Source: a virus. From it: a stretch of DNA of 22,300 bases. The notes under the pieces were generated by a model. The model was not told the origin of the DNA. It saw only the letters and a list, made by a program, of their open reading frames with translations, and searched no databases. The translations under genes and the position numbers were made by a program. Positions within the stretch are counted from its first letter, which is position 1. Each line of letters begins with the position of its first letter. The stretch is from the IMG/VR virus record IMGVR_UViG_3300032561_000144, positions 1 to 22,300 of that record. The stretch is one strand, 5' to 3'. Shown piece by piece: positions 7,104-13,537 of this stretch.

Positions 7104-7258
7104 CCCCCACTCGTGCAATGCTGACTTGTGCAGCCTCCGGCGGAGGCAAGTCAGCAGGTTGCTGACTGCAACTTGCACTAGTGGGGGTTTTGAAGTCAGC
7201 AGACCGTTTTGCTGACTTGTTGCTGACTTCAAACCCACTTTTAAGGTTGTAGTCAGCA
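7104..7258. repeat. nested inverted/direct repeats, possible replication origin
   Basis: Seven copies of TGCTGACT occur in 140 bp: forward at 7119, 7160, 7210 and 7221, reverse ending at 7156, 7201 and 7258. Copies at 7119-7128 and 7147-7156 form a perfect 10-bp inverted pair enclosing CCTCCG/CGGAGG. TTTGAAGTCAGCA (7189-7201) pairs perfectly over 13 bp with 7221-7233. An outer pair, CCCCCACTCGTGCAA (7104-7118) and 7173-7187, matches at 14 of 15 positions. The segment is non-coding, immediately after the PrimPol-helicase stop. Clustered iterons beside the replication gene are typical of origins, though a multi-site operator is also possible. Confidence 0.75.
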
Positions 7259-7262
7259 AAAT

Positions 7263-9590
7263 CTACTCTTCCTCTGATTGCGGAGCATAGGCGCTCTGGC
7301 GCTTAAAATCCGCTAACTTTTGCGTGTCAACGAAGACATGTAACCGCTCTGAACGGTCCTTGCCGGGATACATTTTCTCAAAAATAAATCCATCTTTCTT
7401 CCAAAGATCGAGCATACTTTGCGCCCTACTTCTGTAGTTCTTACGGTCACCGTCGGGCGGCATAATGTGGTCGATAATGACATCACCGGCCCAAACTTTC
7501 GAGTCGGCACGCCCCCTTAGGATATAGCGAATTTTTTCCTTTTCGCCGGGCATACCCGCCTCGATCTGCTCCAGCATTTTGGCGGTCAGGGGATCGGAAA
7601 CACCATCGAACAAGCCGGGTGGATCCCAGGCATCGACGACCTGGACGTAATCAGCAGGGTAATCGTCGGTGGCGTTGTCGAGGCAGACGCTGACAAGCTG
7701 GAACCAATGCGCGTGATCGGCGGGGGGTGCCATGTTGGCTTTGGCATTGTCTGATCTGATGTAAGTGCGTCGATCCTCGCTCTTGATGCCTAACTTGGCC
7801 GCATCCTCTTCTGACATGGCTGATAGTGTCGTCATGACGCGAGCGGCGCCTTGTAGAGCAGATGCGCCACGGAAAGACTCGCCATCGCCGGACGTGCCGC
7901 CTTTGCGGAAATGATGGACCAGCTGGATGGCGCAGTTTGCTTGATCGGCAACCTGGGACCAAAGCGCCATGACCTTGACCATTTCTTCGTTGCGGTTTTC
8001 CTCGGCGGTATGGGTATGCGCGAAAGGGTCAACGACAAGTAGCTTGATGTTCTTGGCAATCAGCGCCGCGACTAACTCATCGACGATGGGCGACGCTATC
8101 AAGCCGCCGTCGGTGCGTTGCGTGATGATGATGGGCTGGTTACGACCGCTGTCGAGGTAGATTGGGTGCTTGAAGTCGGCGGGGGTTAAACGGTAGTGCC
8201 GCATGATGCCGGCAACCCGGCGAAGCATCTCGTCGATGGGATCTTCGCCGTTGAAAATCCAGACAGCACCAGATGTATGAACGGCTTCGTAGAATGATTT
8301 AATGGTGCGTTCGATCAGCGAGTAGCCCAAAGCGACGCTAAATGCGTCTACCATCGACTTGGCCGTCTTACCGACGCCGCCCGGCGATCCAAGCAGGGAA
8401 ACGAATTTGAGGATTGTTTCCCGGCCATAAACCCATTGGCGTGGAGGTATTTTGCTTTGATCGTATGAGAATAAGGGTGTCGGCGTTAGACCGCGCTGGG
8501 GTTCAAAATCTTCCTCAAAGCCGGTATTTTGCTCTTTGCCGGTAGGTTCGTCAGGCTCGCCGTCGTCGGTGGTGCTAGAGCCGCTATCACCGGCCTTGAC
8601 GCGGTCCTTAGGCGGTTCTGGCTTCTGGGGTGGTGCTTTTTCGGCAGCCTCACGAACCTCATGATCCCACTTGGCATAGGCATGATCCCACTTTTCGCGG
8701 AACATTGTGATGCCGCGACCTTCGCGTTCAAGCAGGAAATGCTTGGGCGTGCTGGGTTCGTAAATGCGAGATTTGACGTTTCGGACGTAAGTTTCAAAAG
8801 CCTTCATCATGAAGGTCTTTGCCAACGCATCCGACATGATCGGCGATTCGCGGTAGGCATTGACCAAAGCTGCCCACACGATGCGGGTCATATAGGTTTC
8901 GCGACCATCGACAACTTCGTCAGTCAGCGTATTTCGCAGGATGCCGCCGTCGGGGTTATTTGGCCCAGGCTGGCGTTCTGCTGGCCCTGTGGTGCTGCCG
9001 CCGCCATGCTCCCGGACTAGCTTGTCGATGGCGTCACAGAGCCATCTGGGGGCTTCCATGACGGGCTTTTCCCACGGCCCGCACCCAGGCTTCCAGTCGT
9101 AGCGTTTGCCGCTCTCGTGGCTGCTTGGCGGTGCCATGACGAACCCGCCTTGCCCCCGTATATCGACGCCGATGGATGTCTTGTTCGTCGGCGGCATCCA
9201 GCTAGCAGGGGCGCGCAGGAATATCTGCCACCCACCGCCGCCGGTCACTTGCATAGGCGTGTCAAGCATCATGACGTCGTGGTCGGTCAGCAGGGCCTGC
9301 CACCAGTCCGATGCCGCGTGTGTTTTGTGTGTATCGAGGTCGATCACGAACAGCCCACCGGACGCAGCGCCAGTGATGATCCCAAGCTGATCGGTCGATC
9401 TGCCGCGAAACCAGCCTTCGAGGGTATCCTCGTCGGCCAGGGTGCTTTGATTCGCCTTCCAGGCGATGCTGGGGCGTTTCCAGTTGCTGCCGTTGGATGG
9501 GTGATTGGCGGGGACGACCTGCCAGCCCAAGCTGCGATACAGCCGGATGTAATCCCCACCGCCCGCGAAATCAGGATCAAAATCAATCAT
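7263..9590 (-). CDS. primase-polymerase/helicase fusion (PrimPol + RepA-type AAA)
   Basis: The 775-aa protein should prime and unwind at the phage fork. The N-terminal bifunctional primase-polymerase domain (about 12-195) shows GGLFVIDLDTHKT with the metal-binding DLD (84-86), TGGGGWQIFLRAP (116-128) and SIGVDIRGQGGFVMAPPS (139-156, D143). A charged, low-complexity linker (about 315-365) leads to a RecA-like AAA_25 helicase: Walker A GSPGGVGKT (401-409), NGEDP (447-451), Walker B LLVVDPF (517-523) and LVHHFRKGG (557-565). The usual histidine of PrimPol motif II appears to be Gln122. The ATG is preferred because AGGTGA lies just upstream, 17 bases after the resolvase stop. The C-terminal 120 residues look like a winged-helix region but are not identified. 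Confidence 0.92.
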   Translation of the reverse strand: MIDFDPDFAGGGDYIRLYRSLGWQVVPANHPSNGSNWKRPSIAWKANQSTLADEDTLEGWFRGRSTDQLGIITGAASGGLFVIDLDTHKTHAASDWWQALLTDHDVMMLDTPMQVTGGGGWQIFLRAPASWMPPTNKTSIGVDIRGQGGFVMAPPSSHESGKRYDWKPGCGPWEKPVMEAPRWLCDAIDKLVREHGGGSTTGPAERQPGPNNPDGGILRNTLTDEVVDGRETYMTRIVWAALVNAYRESPIMSDALAKTFMMKAFETYVRNVKSRIYEPSTPKHFLLEREGRGITMFREKWDHAYAKWDHEVREAAEKAPPQKPEPPKDRVKAGDSGSSTTDDGEPDEPTGKEQNTGFEEDFEPQRGLTPTPLFSYDQSKIPPRQWVYGRETILKFVSLLGSPGGVGKTAKSMVDAFSVALGYSLIERTIKSFYEAVHTSGAVWIFNGEDPIDEMLRRVAGIMRHYRLTPADFKHPIYLDSGRNQPIIITQRTDGGLIASPIVDELVAALIAKNIKLLVVDPFAHTHTAEENRNEEMVKVMALWSQVADQANCAIQLVHHFRKGGTSGDGESFRGASALQGAARVMTTLSAMSEEDAAKLGIKSEDRRTYIRSDNAKANMAPPADHAHWFQLVSVCLDNATDDYPADYVQVVDAWDPPGLFDGVSDPLTAKMLEQIEAGMPGEKEKIRYILRGRADSKVWAGDVIIDHIMPPDGDRKNYRSRAQSMLDLWKKDGFIFEKMYPGKDRSERLHVFVDTQKLADFKRQSAYAPQSEEE

Positions 9591-9607
9591 GTGTCACCTA
9601 TTCGGTG

Positions 9608-10054
9608 TTATTGGCGGACGACCTCAGCCCCGTATTTCGCCATCAGCGCCGCTTCCGCACGGCCATGGTCCTTCTTGCGCCGGAAATCAGCCGACGTAGG
9701 CCACAGATGGATAGCCAGGGCGCGGCTGGCCTCTTTATCGGCACCAAGCCGATAATGGCGCTTCCACACCGTCGGCGATACCAGATGCAGTGGAATGCCC
9801 AAGGCGACGATGACACCGCGCAGGACGCCGGCAGAGTATCCGAAGGTGAAGGTCGAAGACACGCCCTGCTTTGGCATGGAATGGACCCGTTCGACGACCG
9901 CGCAGGAGACATCCATGCTACGGATTAGCCGCGTCAGTTCGGCAGCATCGACGCCGCCATCCACGACCGGCATGTCGTATGTGACAAGGGTGGTAGGGCT
10001 GTAGAAAGCCAAAGCGCCGCTGAGGCCGGGATCAACACCGAGAATATAAGACAT
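9608..10054 (-). CDS. RuvC-like Holliday junction resolvase
   Basis: The 148-aa product cuts branched DNA, in phages used to resolve recombination intermediates or trim concatemers before packaging. RNase H-like landmarks are YILGVDPGLSGALAF (D8), CAVVERVHSMPKQG (E55) and the C-terminal KKDHGRAEAALMAKYG (D129, E134). The order and about 150-aa length match phage and bacterial RuvC-type resolvases; the family is clear, exact substrate specificity is not. GAGG lies seven bases before the ATG. It is the first gene after the terminator at 10121-10151 and so probably has its own promoter in the roughly 65 bases between. Confidence 0.9.
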   Translation of the reverse strand: MSYILGVDPGLSGALAFYSPTTLVTYDMPVVDGGVDAAELTRLIRSMDVSCAVVERVHSMPKQGVSSTFTFGYSAGVLRGVIVALGIPLHLVSPTVWKRHYRLGADKEASRALAIHLWPTSADFRRKKDHGRAEAALMAKYGAEVVRQ

Positions 10055-10081
10055 TTGTTTCCTCTAACTCAGAAGCCGACA

Positions 10082-10110
10082 GGATGATCTGTTGTGCCGG
10101 GTGATGTCAA
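10082..10110 (-). promoter_or_regulatory. candidate promoter for the resolvase-helicase operon
   Basis: Reading leftward, a perfect TTGACA (10105-10110) lies ten bases beyond the terminator at 10121-10151 and about 50 bases before the resolvase ATG. The -10 at the normal distance is poor (TCATCC at 10082-10087). The call rests on the -35, the position after a terminator and the need for a promoter here. Confidence 0.35.
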
Positions 10111-10120
10111 TCATGCGTCG

Positions 10121-10151
10121 AAAAAACCCCCGCCAGCGGCTGCTGACGGGG
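10121..10151 (-). terminator. intrinsic terminator closing the leftward early cluster
   Basis: Leftward RNA would fold CCCCG-U-CAGC / GCUG-G-CGGGG (one internal mismatch, four-base loop; 10128-10151) followed by a run of six U (10121-10126). It lies about 65 bases after the stop of the 54-aa membrane protein and 67 bases before the resolvase ATG. Both features are textbook for factor-independent termination, so it separates the regulatory cluster from the replication genes. Confidence 0.85.
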
Positions 10152-10217
10152 TAGTTTGGAGATCAACAAGAGGAAACGCCGTGAGTGTAGAGGTGTTCTA
10201 TGTTGTTGTCCATAGTG

Positions 10218-10382
10218 TCAGAGAAATACAAGCAGCAGGAACATCGACGCAGATAGGCTGATGAACCCGTAGCTAAATCCATGCGCGCCGCACGCCCAAG
10301 CAAAAGAGGCTGCCCAGACTAAGGCGAAGGCATTTATCATCAGGACTATGGCAATCAGCCAGCCTTTGATAGCCAGTATCAT
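10218..10382 (-). CDS. 54-aa membrane protein, two predicted helices
   Basis: A short frame starts at the ATG overlapping the stop of the double-HTH gene (ATGA) with GGAG nine bases upstream. The product reads MILAIKGWLIAIVLMINA, then FALVWAASFAWACGAHG, then FSYGFISLSASMFLLLVFL: a long hydrophobic stretch near residues 8-31 and a second at 38-54, joined by a small glycine/histidine turn. There is one Lys and no acidic residue. It fits a small two-pass inner-membrane protein; holin or superinfection-type function is possible but nothing shows it. It is the last gene before the terminator at 10121-10151. Confidence 0.65.
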   Translation of the reverse strand: MILAIKGWLIAIVLMINAFALVWAASFAWACGAHGFSYGFISLSASMFLLLVFL

Positions 10383-10723
10383 GACAGTTTCTCCCGATAA
10401 CGGCGGTGGAAGCCGACGATAGCTGCCTTGGAGCAGCCCTCCCGGTCGGCGATCTCATCCCAGGTAGTGCCGGTATTGCGGGCCTTCTCGACCCGCTTCC
10501 AGCGTTTGATTTGCTGAGTCGTAGGATCGCGCACAGCATCGGCGTATGCCGACGGCGGTGCTGATCCTGTCCGCGACGGTATCATGTCGAGGAAGGCAAA
10601 GACTTTGCCGCAGGTGGCGACCTGCGACAGGCTGATGTTCGTCTTCCGGGCGATCTCGGTGTAGGTCAAGCGCGGGGTGCGCTTGAGCAGGTCGAGCATG
10701 AGAACGACGTCTCTTTTAATCAT
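10379..10723 (-). CDS. double helix-turn-helix protein, probable regulator
   Basis: The 114-aa basic protein contains two HTH-like segments: TYTEIARKTNISLSQVATCG (20-39) and TTWDEIADREGCSKAAIVGF (86-105), with a Pro/Ala-rich linker between. Both have the spacing of resolvase/MarR- or Sigma70-region-4-like HTHs, so DNA binding is likely. No dimerisation, protease or ligand domain is visible. The start has GGAG six bases upstream. Because it is in the leftward cluster beside two candidate promoters, it may control early or late genes; which targets, and whether it represses or activates, cannot be read from the sequence. Confidence 0.8.
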   Translation of the reverse strand: MIKRDVVLMLDLLKRTPRLTYTEIARKTNISLSQVATCGKVFAFLDMIPSRTGSAPPSAYADAVRDPTTQQIKRWKRVEKARNTGTTWDEIADREGCSKAAIVGFHRRYREKLS

Positions 10724-10754
10724 GATGATCTCCTATAGATAAAGGTTTGGGGGC

Positions 10755-11045
10755 TTACGCCCCCTTGACCTTGGCCTTGATATTGAGCGCGGTATAGACC
10801 GTCGCTTTGTTGCGGCACGCCGCCAGTTCGTCTGGCGTGATCAGGCGCAGCAGCGCCTTTTCGTCCAAAGATCCCTTACGCTCGCGCAGGTCGATGACGA
10901 CATCGCAGTCGTCGCCTTCCAGGCGTTCGAGGCCGGTTGCCTCGATCTCGGCCTTCAGAGCCGAAACCAGCTTGGCGGCTTCTGCCTCAGCCGCCTTGGC
11001 AGCGGCGTAGCGGTCGGCGAGGGTGCGGTTAGAAGCGTTCGTCAT
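10755..11045 (-). CDS. 96-aa coiled-coil protein, unknown
   Basis: An N-terminal alanine- and glutamate-rich helix (LADRYAAAKAAEAEAAKLVS, then ALKAEIEATG) is followed by a small beta/alpha part (EGDDCDVVIDLRERKGSLDE) and ALLRLITPDELAACRNK. The layout is familiar from small phage proteins encoded near recombination nucleases, vaguely like Gam-type inhibitors, but this is too weak for a name. The ATG at 11045 is chosen over 11057 because GGAG sits six bases before it in a leader shared with the next gene upstream. It has its own candidate promoter (11087-11115). Confidence 0.75.
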   Translation of the reverse strand: MTNASNRTLADRYAAAKAAEAEAAKLVSALKAEIEATGLERLEGDDCDVVIDLRERKGSLDEKALLRLITPDELAACRNKATVYTALNIKAKVKGA

Positions 11046-11086
11046 GTCAATCTCCATCAGGTTGCCGGTCTTGCGCCGGTAGGAAT

Positions 11087-11115
11087 GTTTTATGATAGGT
11101 CGTCGGGGGTGTCAA
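11087..11115 (-). promoter_or_regulatory. candidate promoter for the 96-aa gene
   Basis: Reading leftward, TTGACA (11110-11115) is separated by 17 bases from TAAAAC (11087-11092), giving a six-of-six -35 and a four-of-six -10. The -10 ends 41 bases before the ATG at 11045. Two tandem AT-rich units lie directly upstream and could act as an UP element. Confidence 0.7.
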
Positions 11116-11137
11116 CAGATATTTTTCAGATATTTTT
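11116..11137 (-). repeat. tandem 11-bp AT-rich repeat abutting the -35
   Basis: CAGATATTTTT occurs twice head to tail (11116-11126, 11127-11137). Reading leftward this is AAAAATATCTG twice, ending exactly at the TTGACA -35. The position and A/T tracts suit an RNA polymerase alpha-subunit UP element; the exact duplication also permits binding of a regulator. Confidence 0.7.
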
Positions 11138-11139
11138 GC

Positions 11140-11155
11140 AGGGGCCGAAGCCCCT
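11140..11155. other. UUCG-type stem-loop after the 87-aa gene
   Basis: AGGGGCCGAAGCCCCT (11140-11155) forms a six-base stem; in leftward RNA the loop is UUCG, one of the most stable tetraloops. It overlaps the TAG stop of the 87-aa gene. No U-run follows, so termination is uncertain; protecting the mRNA 3' end or attenuating readthrough is plausible. Confidence 0.6.
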
Positions 11156-11417
11156 ACGCTATGGCCCAATCGACGGCTTCATCGTGGTTCAGTTCAAACC
11201 ATGCCTTAATCTGTGCCTTTTCGGCGTCGGTCAACGGCGGGACATCTTCGCCGTAGCGATACAGCTCGATGTCCACGATTTCGCACTCATACTCGTCCGC
11301 CATCGGCGGGTCGTAGTAGGTGCCTGCATAACCCTTTTCCTTGAGTTCGCAGTCATATTCGATGACGACGTCATATTCGACGTCGTCGCGGATGAGGTTG
11401 TAGAACATTTCCGACAT
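11154..11417 (-). CDS. acidic 87-aa protein, first gene of the leftward operon
   Basis: Unrecognised. I count 24 Asp/Glu against six Lys/Arg, giving a net charge near -18; the acidic residues are spread along the chain, as in FYNLIRDDVEYDVVIEYD and ADEYECEIVDIELYRYGED. The pattern around GTYYDPPMADEYECEI and VPPLTDAEKAQIKAWFELN is reminiscent of small beta-rich phage proteins of unknown role. Its early position and charge would also fit a DNA mimic of the Ocr or anti-restriction kind, but that is speculation. The start at 11417 (not 11429) is backed by GGAG six bases upstream. A candidate promoter is at 11462-11490. Confidence 0.75.
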   Translation of the reverse strand: MSEMFYNLIRDDVEYDVVIEYDCELKEKGYAGTYYDPPMADEYECEIVDIELYRYGEDVPPLTDAEKAQIKAWFELNHDEAVDWAIA

Positions 11418-11461
11418 TTCGATCTCCATCAGGTCAAAACCGGCATCAGCGCCGTGGCACC

Positions 11462-11490
11462 CTTCTACGGTAACCCCACCCCACCGTCAA
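11462..11490 (-). promoter_or_regulatory. candidate promoter for the 87-aa gene
   Basis: Reading leftward, TTGACG (11485-11490) and TAGAAG (11462-11467) are 17 bases apart, with T-rich sequence upstream. The -10 ends 44 bases before the ATG at 11417. Like the 11087-11115 promoter it carries TCTG directly before the -35 and the same leader near the start codon. It lies in the 143-bp divergent gap between 11417 and 11561; no equally clear rightward promoter was found there. Confidence 0.6.
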
Positions 11491-11560
11491 CAGAAAAAAT
11501 ACAGAGACAACGAAAAAACTTTTGGTCATAGTCAGAGCGTTGAAATTGATCGAGATTGAC

Positions 11561-11737
11561 ATGACATACGAAGCCAATTTGATCGACATGAACCGCCACA
11601 CATACGTGTCGGTCGAGAGTGACGGCGACACCGTTCGCCTGTCGGTGTGCGAAGAAACAGCCGGGCTGCCGGGCTGCATGACGACGGTCGAAATACCCAT
11701 CCAGATTATGCGGCAGCTTCGGAATATCGCGCTATGA
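11561..11737 (+). CDS. 58-aa hypothetical protein, first gene of rightward operon
   Basis: Unrecognised. Starts MTYEANLIDMNRHTYVSVES, with alternating hydrophobic residues suggesting a small beta-sheet, and ends IQIMRQLRNIAL, a short basic helix. The ATG at 11561 follows GAGATTGAC, a one-base variant of the GGAGATTGAC leader of the 96-aa gene. A longer TTG-initiated frame from 11522 lacks a ribosome-binding site. The stop overlaps the next start (ATGA). Confidence 0.6.
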   Translation: MTYEANLIDMNRHTYVSVESDGDTVRLSVCEETAGLPGCMTTVEIPIQIMRQLRNIAL

Positions 11738-12048
11738 AAATCATGCCACGCATTAAAACGACAGTCGAAGCGCAGTCGATCAACGACCTCGTTGACGACA
11801 TTTGGCGCATCGTCGCCCGCCGGACGGTCAATTCAAAGGGGTTCTACGTCTGGCATTTCAACGGCGATCTGGCGGACAAGGACGAGCATGAGTTGTTTAT
11901 GTCGCTCGCTTTTCCCCGCGAACCTCGCCACGCGAAGATCTCATGCGTGACCGGCAAATTGCCGGATACGAACATCACCGTGCTGTATGCGCGGAAAATG
12001 CCCGAGTCGCAGCCGAAATCTACCCGTCAAAATGGAAGGAACACATGA
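11734..12048 (+). CDS. 104-aa hypothetical protein
   Basis: Unrecognised basic protein with an N-terminal helix (TTVEAQSINDLVDDIWRIVA), then likely beta strands (GFYVWHFNGDLA, HELFMSLAFPRE, KISCVTGKL). The ATG at 11734 overlaps the previous stop by four bases, so it is preferred over upstream codons. Its own stop overlaps the next start in the same way. Nothing marks a catalytic site. Confidence 0.6.
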   Translation: MKIMPRIKTTVEAQSINDLVDDIWRIVARRTVNSKGFYVWHFNGDLADKDEHELFMSLAFPREPRHAKISCVTGKLPDTNITVLYARKMPESQPKSTRQNGRNT

Positions 12049-12533
12049 TGCTGAAAGACAAATTAGCCAATCTGTTGGCAGAAGCAGAAGCCGAATATGA
12101 AGCCGCATTGAAGCAGCTTGATGCCGCGCACCGGCAGTTGAAATTAATCCAGTCGGTGATTGTCGAGCCGGTGCAGCAGAAGTCTGTTCCGTTAATGCCG
12201 TATATTTTTAGCGAAGACACGCAGGACGAAAAAAGAAAAGCATCACCGCGGCGTAGTTTGGGACGGATGATGACTGTCGTTAATTATTTGAAGGAAAAAC
12301 CCGAAGGGGAGAATTTCCGGCAAGTCGCTAAAGGCTTAGGGGTGCGAGAAGCATCAGTCAGCCCGTTATTGTCAGTCATGTATTTGAACGGGTTTATCGG
12401 TCGAAAGAAAATACCGCTTAAACGTGAAATGGTGTATTTTTTCACGCAAGACCTGCCCGACGAATATCTTGCGCTACTTCCCGAAAAAGCGCATGACATT
12501 GCTCATATTGATGAAGGATTCCCCAATGTCTGA
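12045..12533 (+). CDS. coiled-coil plus winged-helix protein, likely DNA-binding
   Basis: The 162-aa product has an N-terminal coiled coil (KDKLANLLAEAEAEYEAALK to about residue 38), a linker, and a winged-helix-like domain at about 72-134: GRMMTVVNYLKEKPEG, FRQVAKGLGVREASVSPLLS (recognition helix) and VMYLNGFIGRKK, with a basic wing and aromatic strand MVYFFT. This suits a dimeric or oligomeric DNA-binding regulator or replication accessory. AAGGA stands five bases before the ATG at 12045, which overlaps the preceding stop. Codon use turns slightly AT-richer here than in its neighbours. Confidence 0.75.
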   Translation: MMLKDKLANLLAEAEAEYEAALKQLDAAHRQLKLIQSVIVEPVQQKSVPLMPYIFSEDTQDEKRKASPRRSLGRMMTVVNYLKEKPEGENFRQVAKGLGVREASVSPLLSVMYLNGFIGRKKIPLKREMVYFFTQDLPDEYLALLPEKAHDIAHIDEGFPNV

Positions 12534-12795
12534 ATGGAAGCAAATCAAAATCGCCACCACTAAAATCAAAAACTCCATGAAGCGTTCGCTTTACGAACGC
12601 CTTGGTCCTGATGCCACGCTCGGCGACCTGTCGGAACTGTCAATCGACGAACTGCGGGAAATCCCGTATGCCGGCGAGAAGGCGATTGAAAGCGTCTTGG
12701 AGGCCCTGCGCGTCGCGGTGCAGGGTATCCCTCCGAAGCCCTCTGTGAACGTCCTCGAGGCGGCCTTGGGGGCGTCTAATGAAGAACCCGTTTGA
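12526..12795 (+). CDS. helix-hairpin-helix-like 89-aa protein
   Basis: The middle, LGDLSELSIDELREIPYAG followed by EKAIESVLEAL, fits a helix-hairpin-helix pair as in the RNA polymerase alpha C-terminal domain, where the hairpin contacts the DNA backbone. The N-terminus is basic (KTKIKNSMKRS region). It starts eight bases inside the previous gene with AAGGA eight bases before the ATG, and its end overlaps the nuclease start by 17 bases. Function is likely DNA or protein contact in the nuclease operon; it could equally be an RNA polymerase-directed factor. Confidence 0.65.
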   Translation: MSEWKQIKIATTKIKNSMKRSLYERLGPDATLGDLSELSIDELREIPYAGEKAIESVLEALRVAVQGIPPKPSVNVLEAALGASNEEPV

Positions 12796-13537
12796 GACGC
12801 ACGGCATCGAGCATCTGTCGCCATCCTCGATCAACCTCTACGCCGCCGCACCTGCCGTTTTTCTTTTAGAGAAGGTTCTAAAGAAACGCAGTGGTGGTGT
12901 GGGTCCTGCGGCTCATCGCGGCACGGCGGTCGAGCATGGTATCGTCCACGGGCTTTCGACCGGCGCGGATTTGCGTGAATGCCAGGACAAAGCCAGGAAG
13001 GAGTTTTCCACTCTGACTGCCCTGCAATCCGGCGACAAGGTCGATAAGGAAACCAAGGCGGTGCCGGATATGGTCGCCGTTGGCCTTGCAGAACTGCGTA
13101 GTTATGGCCCGCCATCTTCGACGCAGGGCAAGGTCGTCCATCACGTTGACCGGCTTGCTGTGCCGATCCTGGGCTATTACGACCTTGAGTGGGAAAAGAA
13201 GGGTATCCTGATCGACATCAAGACAACGCACGCTTTGCCGTCGCGGATCAGCACCGCGCATGCTCGGCAAGTTGCGTTGTATCACGCCGGTCGGGGTGGC
13301 AATCTTGATTGCCGTCTGACGTATGTGACACCGAAGAAGTCGGCCACGTATTCGTTGGAAAACCCCGAAGAGCATCTGAAGTCGTTGATTAACATGGCAT
13401 ACGCCATTCAGCGGCTTCTATCCATCAGCGCCGACCCGATGGAACTGGTCGGCCTGTTCGCCCCTGATACCGAATCGTTCTACGTGACCGGCGATCCCGT
13501 CACACGGCAGCACGTATTTGATGTTTGGGGTGTTTAA
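12779..13537 (+). CDS. PD-(D/E)XK nuclease, RecB/Cas4 type
   Basis: The 252-aa product carries the RecB-family exonuclease signature: LSPSSINLYAAAP near the N-terminus, RGTAVEHG (47-54), GYYDLEW with D135, LIDIKTT (D146, K148) and the QxxxY motif QVALY (164-168). Such phage enzymes resect DNA ends for annealing-type recombination or degrade host DNA. Only two cysteines, far apart, are present, so the iron-sulfur cluster of Cas4 and AddB is not expected. It precedes a probable ssDNA-binding protein by 49 bases, a typical exonuclease/SSB pairing. The start is the ATG at 12779 preceded by a G-rich run; the 17-base overlap with the upstream gene suggests coupling. Confidence 0.88.
   Translation: MKNPFETHGIEHLSPSSINLYAAAPAVFLLEKVLKKRSGGVGPAAHRGTAVEHGIVHGLSTGADLRECQDKARKEFSTLTALQSGDKVDKETKAVPDMVAVGLAELRSYGPPSSTQGKVVHHVDRLAVPILGYYDLEWEKKGILIDIKTTHALPSRISTAHARQVALYHAGRGGNLDCRLTYVTPKKSATYSLENPEEHLKSLINMAYAIQRLLSISADPMELVGLFAPDTESFYVTGDPVTRQHVFDVWGV

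Noticed and set aside
7119-7258. CRISPR-like array
   Set aside because: Repeats are eight bases, in mixed orientation and irregularly spaced; there are no spacers of constant length and no cas genes. The Cas4-like nuclease is a phage recombination type.
8529-9020. 163-aa rightward frame and the 212-aa frame at 9117-9755
   Set aside because: Both are opposite clear PrimPol and resolvase domains and have no domain pattern of their own.
10181-10261. 26-codon rightward frame (GTG start) with a good AGAGGAAA site
   Set aside because: Very short, antisense to the end of the membrane-protein gene, and no promoter; worth noting but not supportable.
11140-11155. Intrinsic terminator
   Set aside because: The UUCG stem is strong but no U-run follows on either strand; kept only as a stem-loop.
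11491-11560. Rightward promoter for the 11561 operon
   Set aside because: TTGGTC at 11522 lacks a -10 at the right distance; no pair good enough to report.
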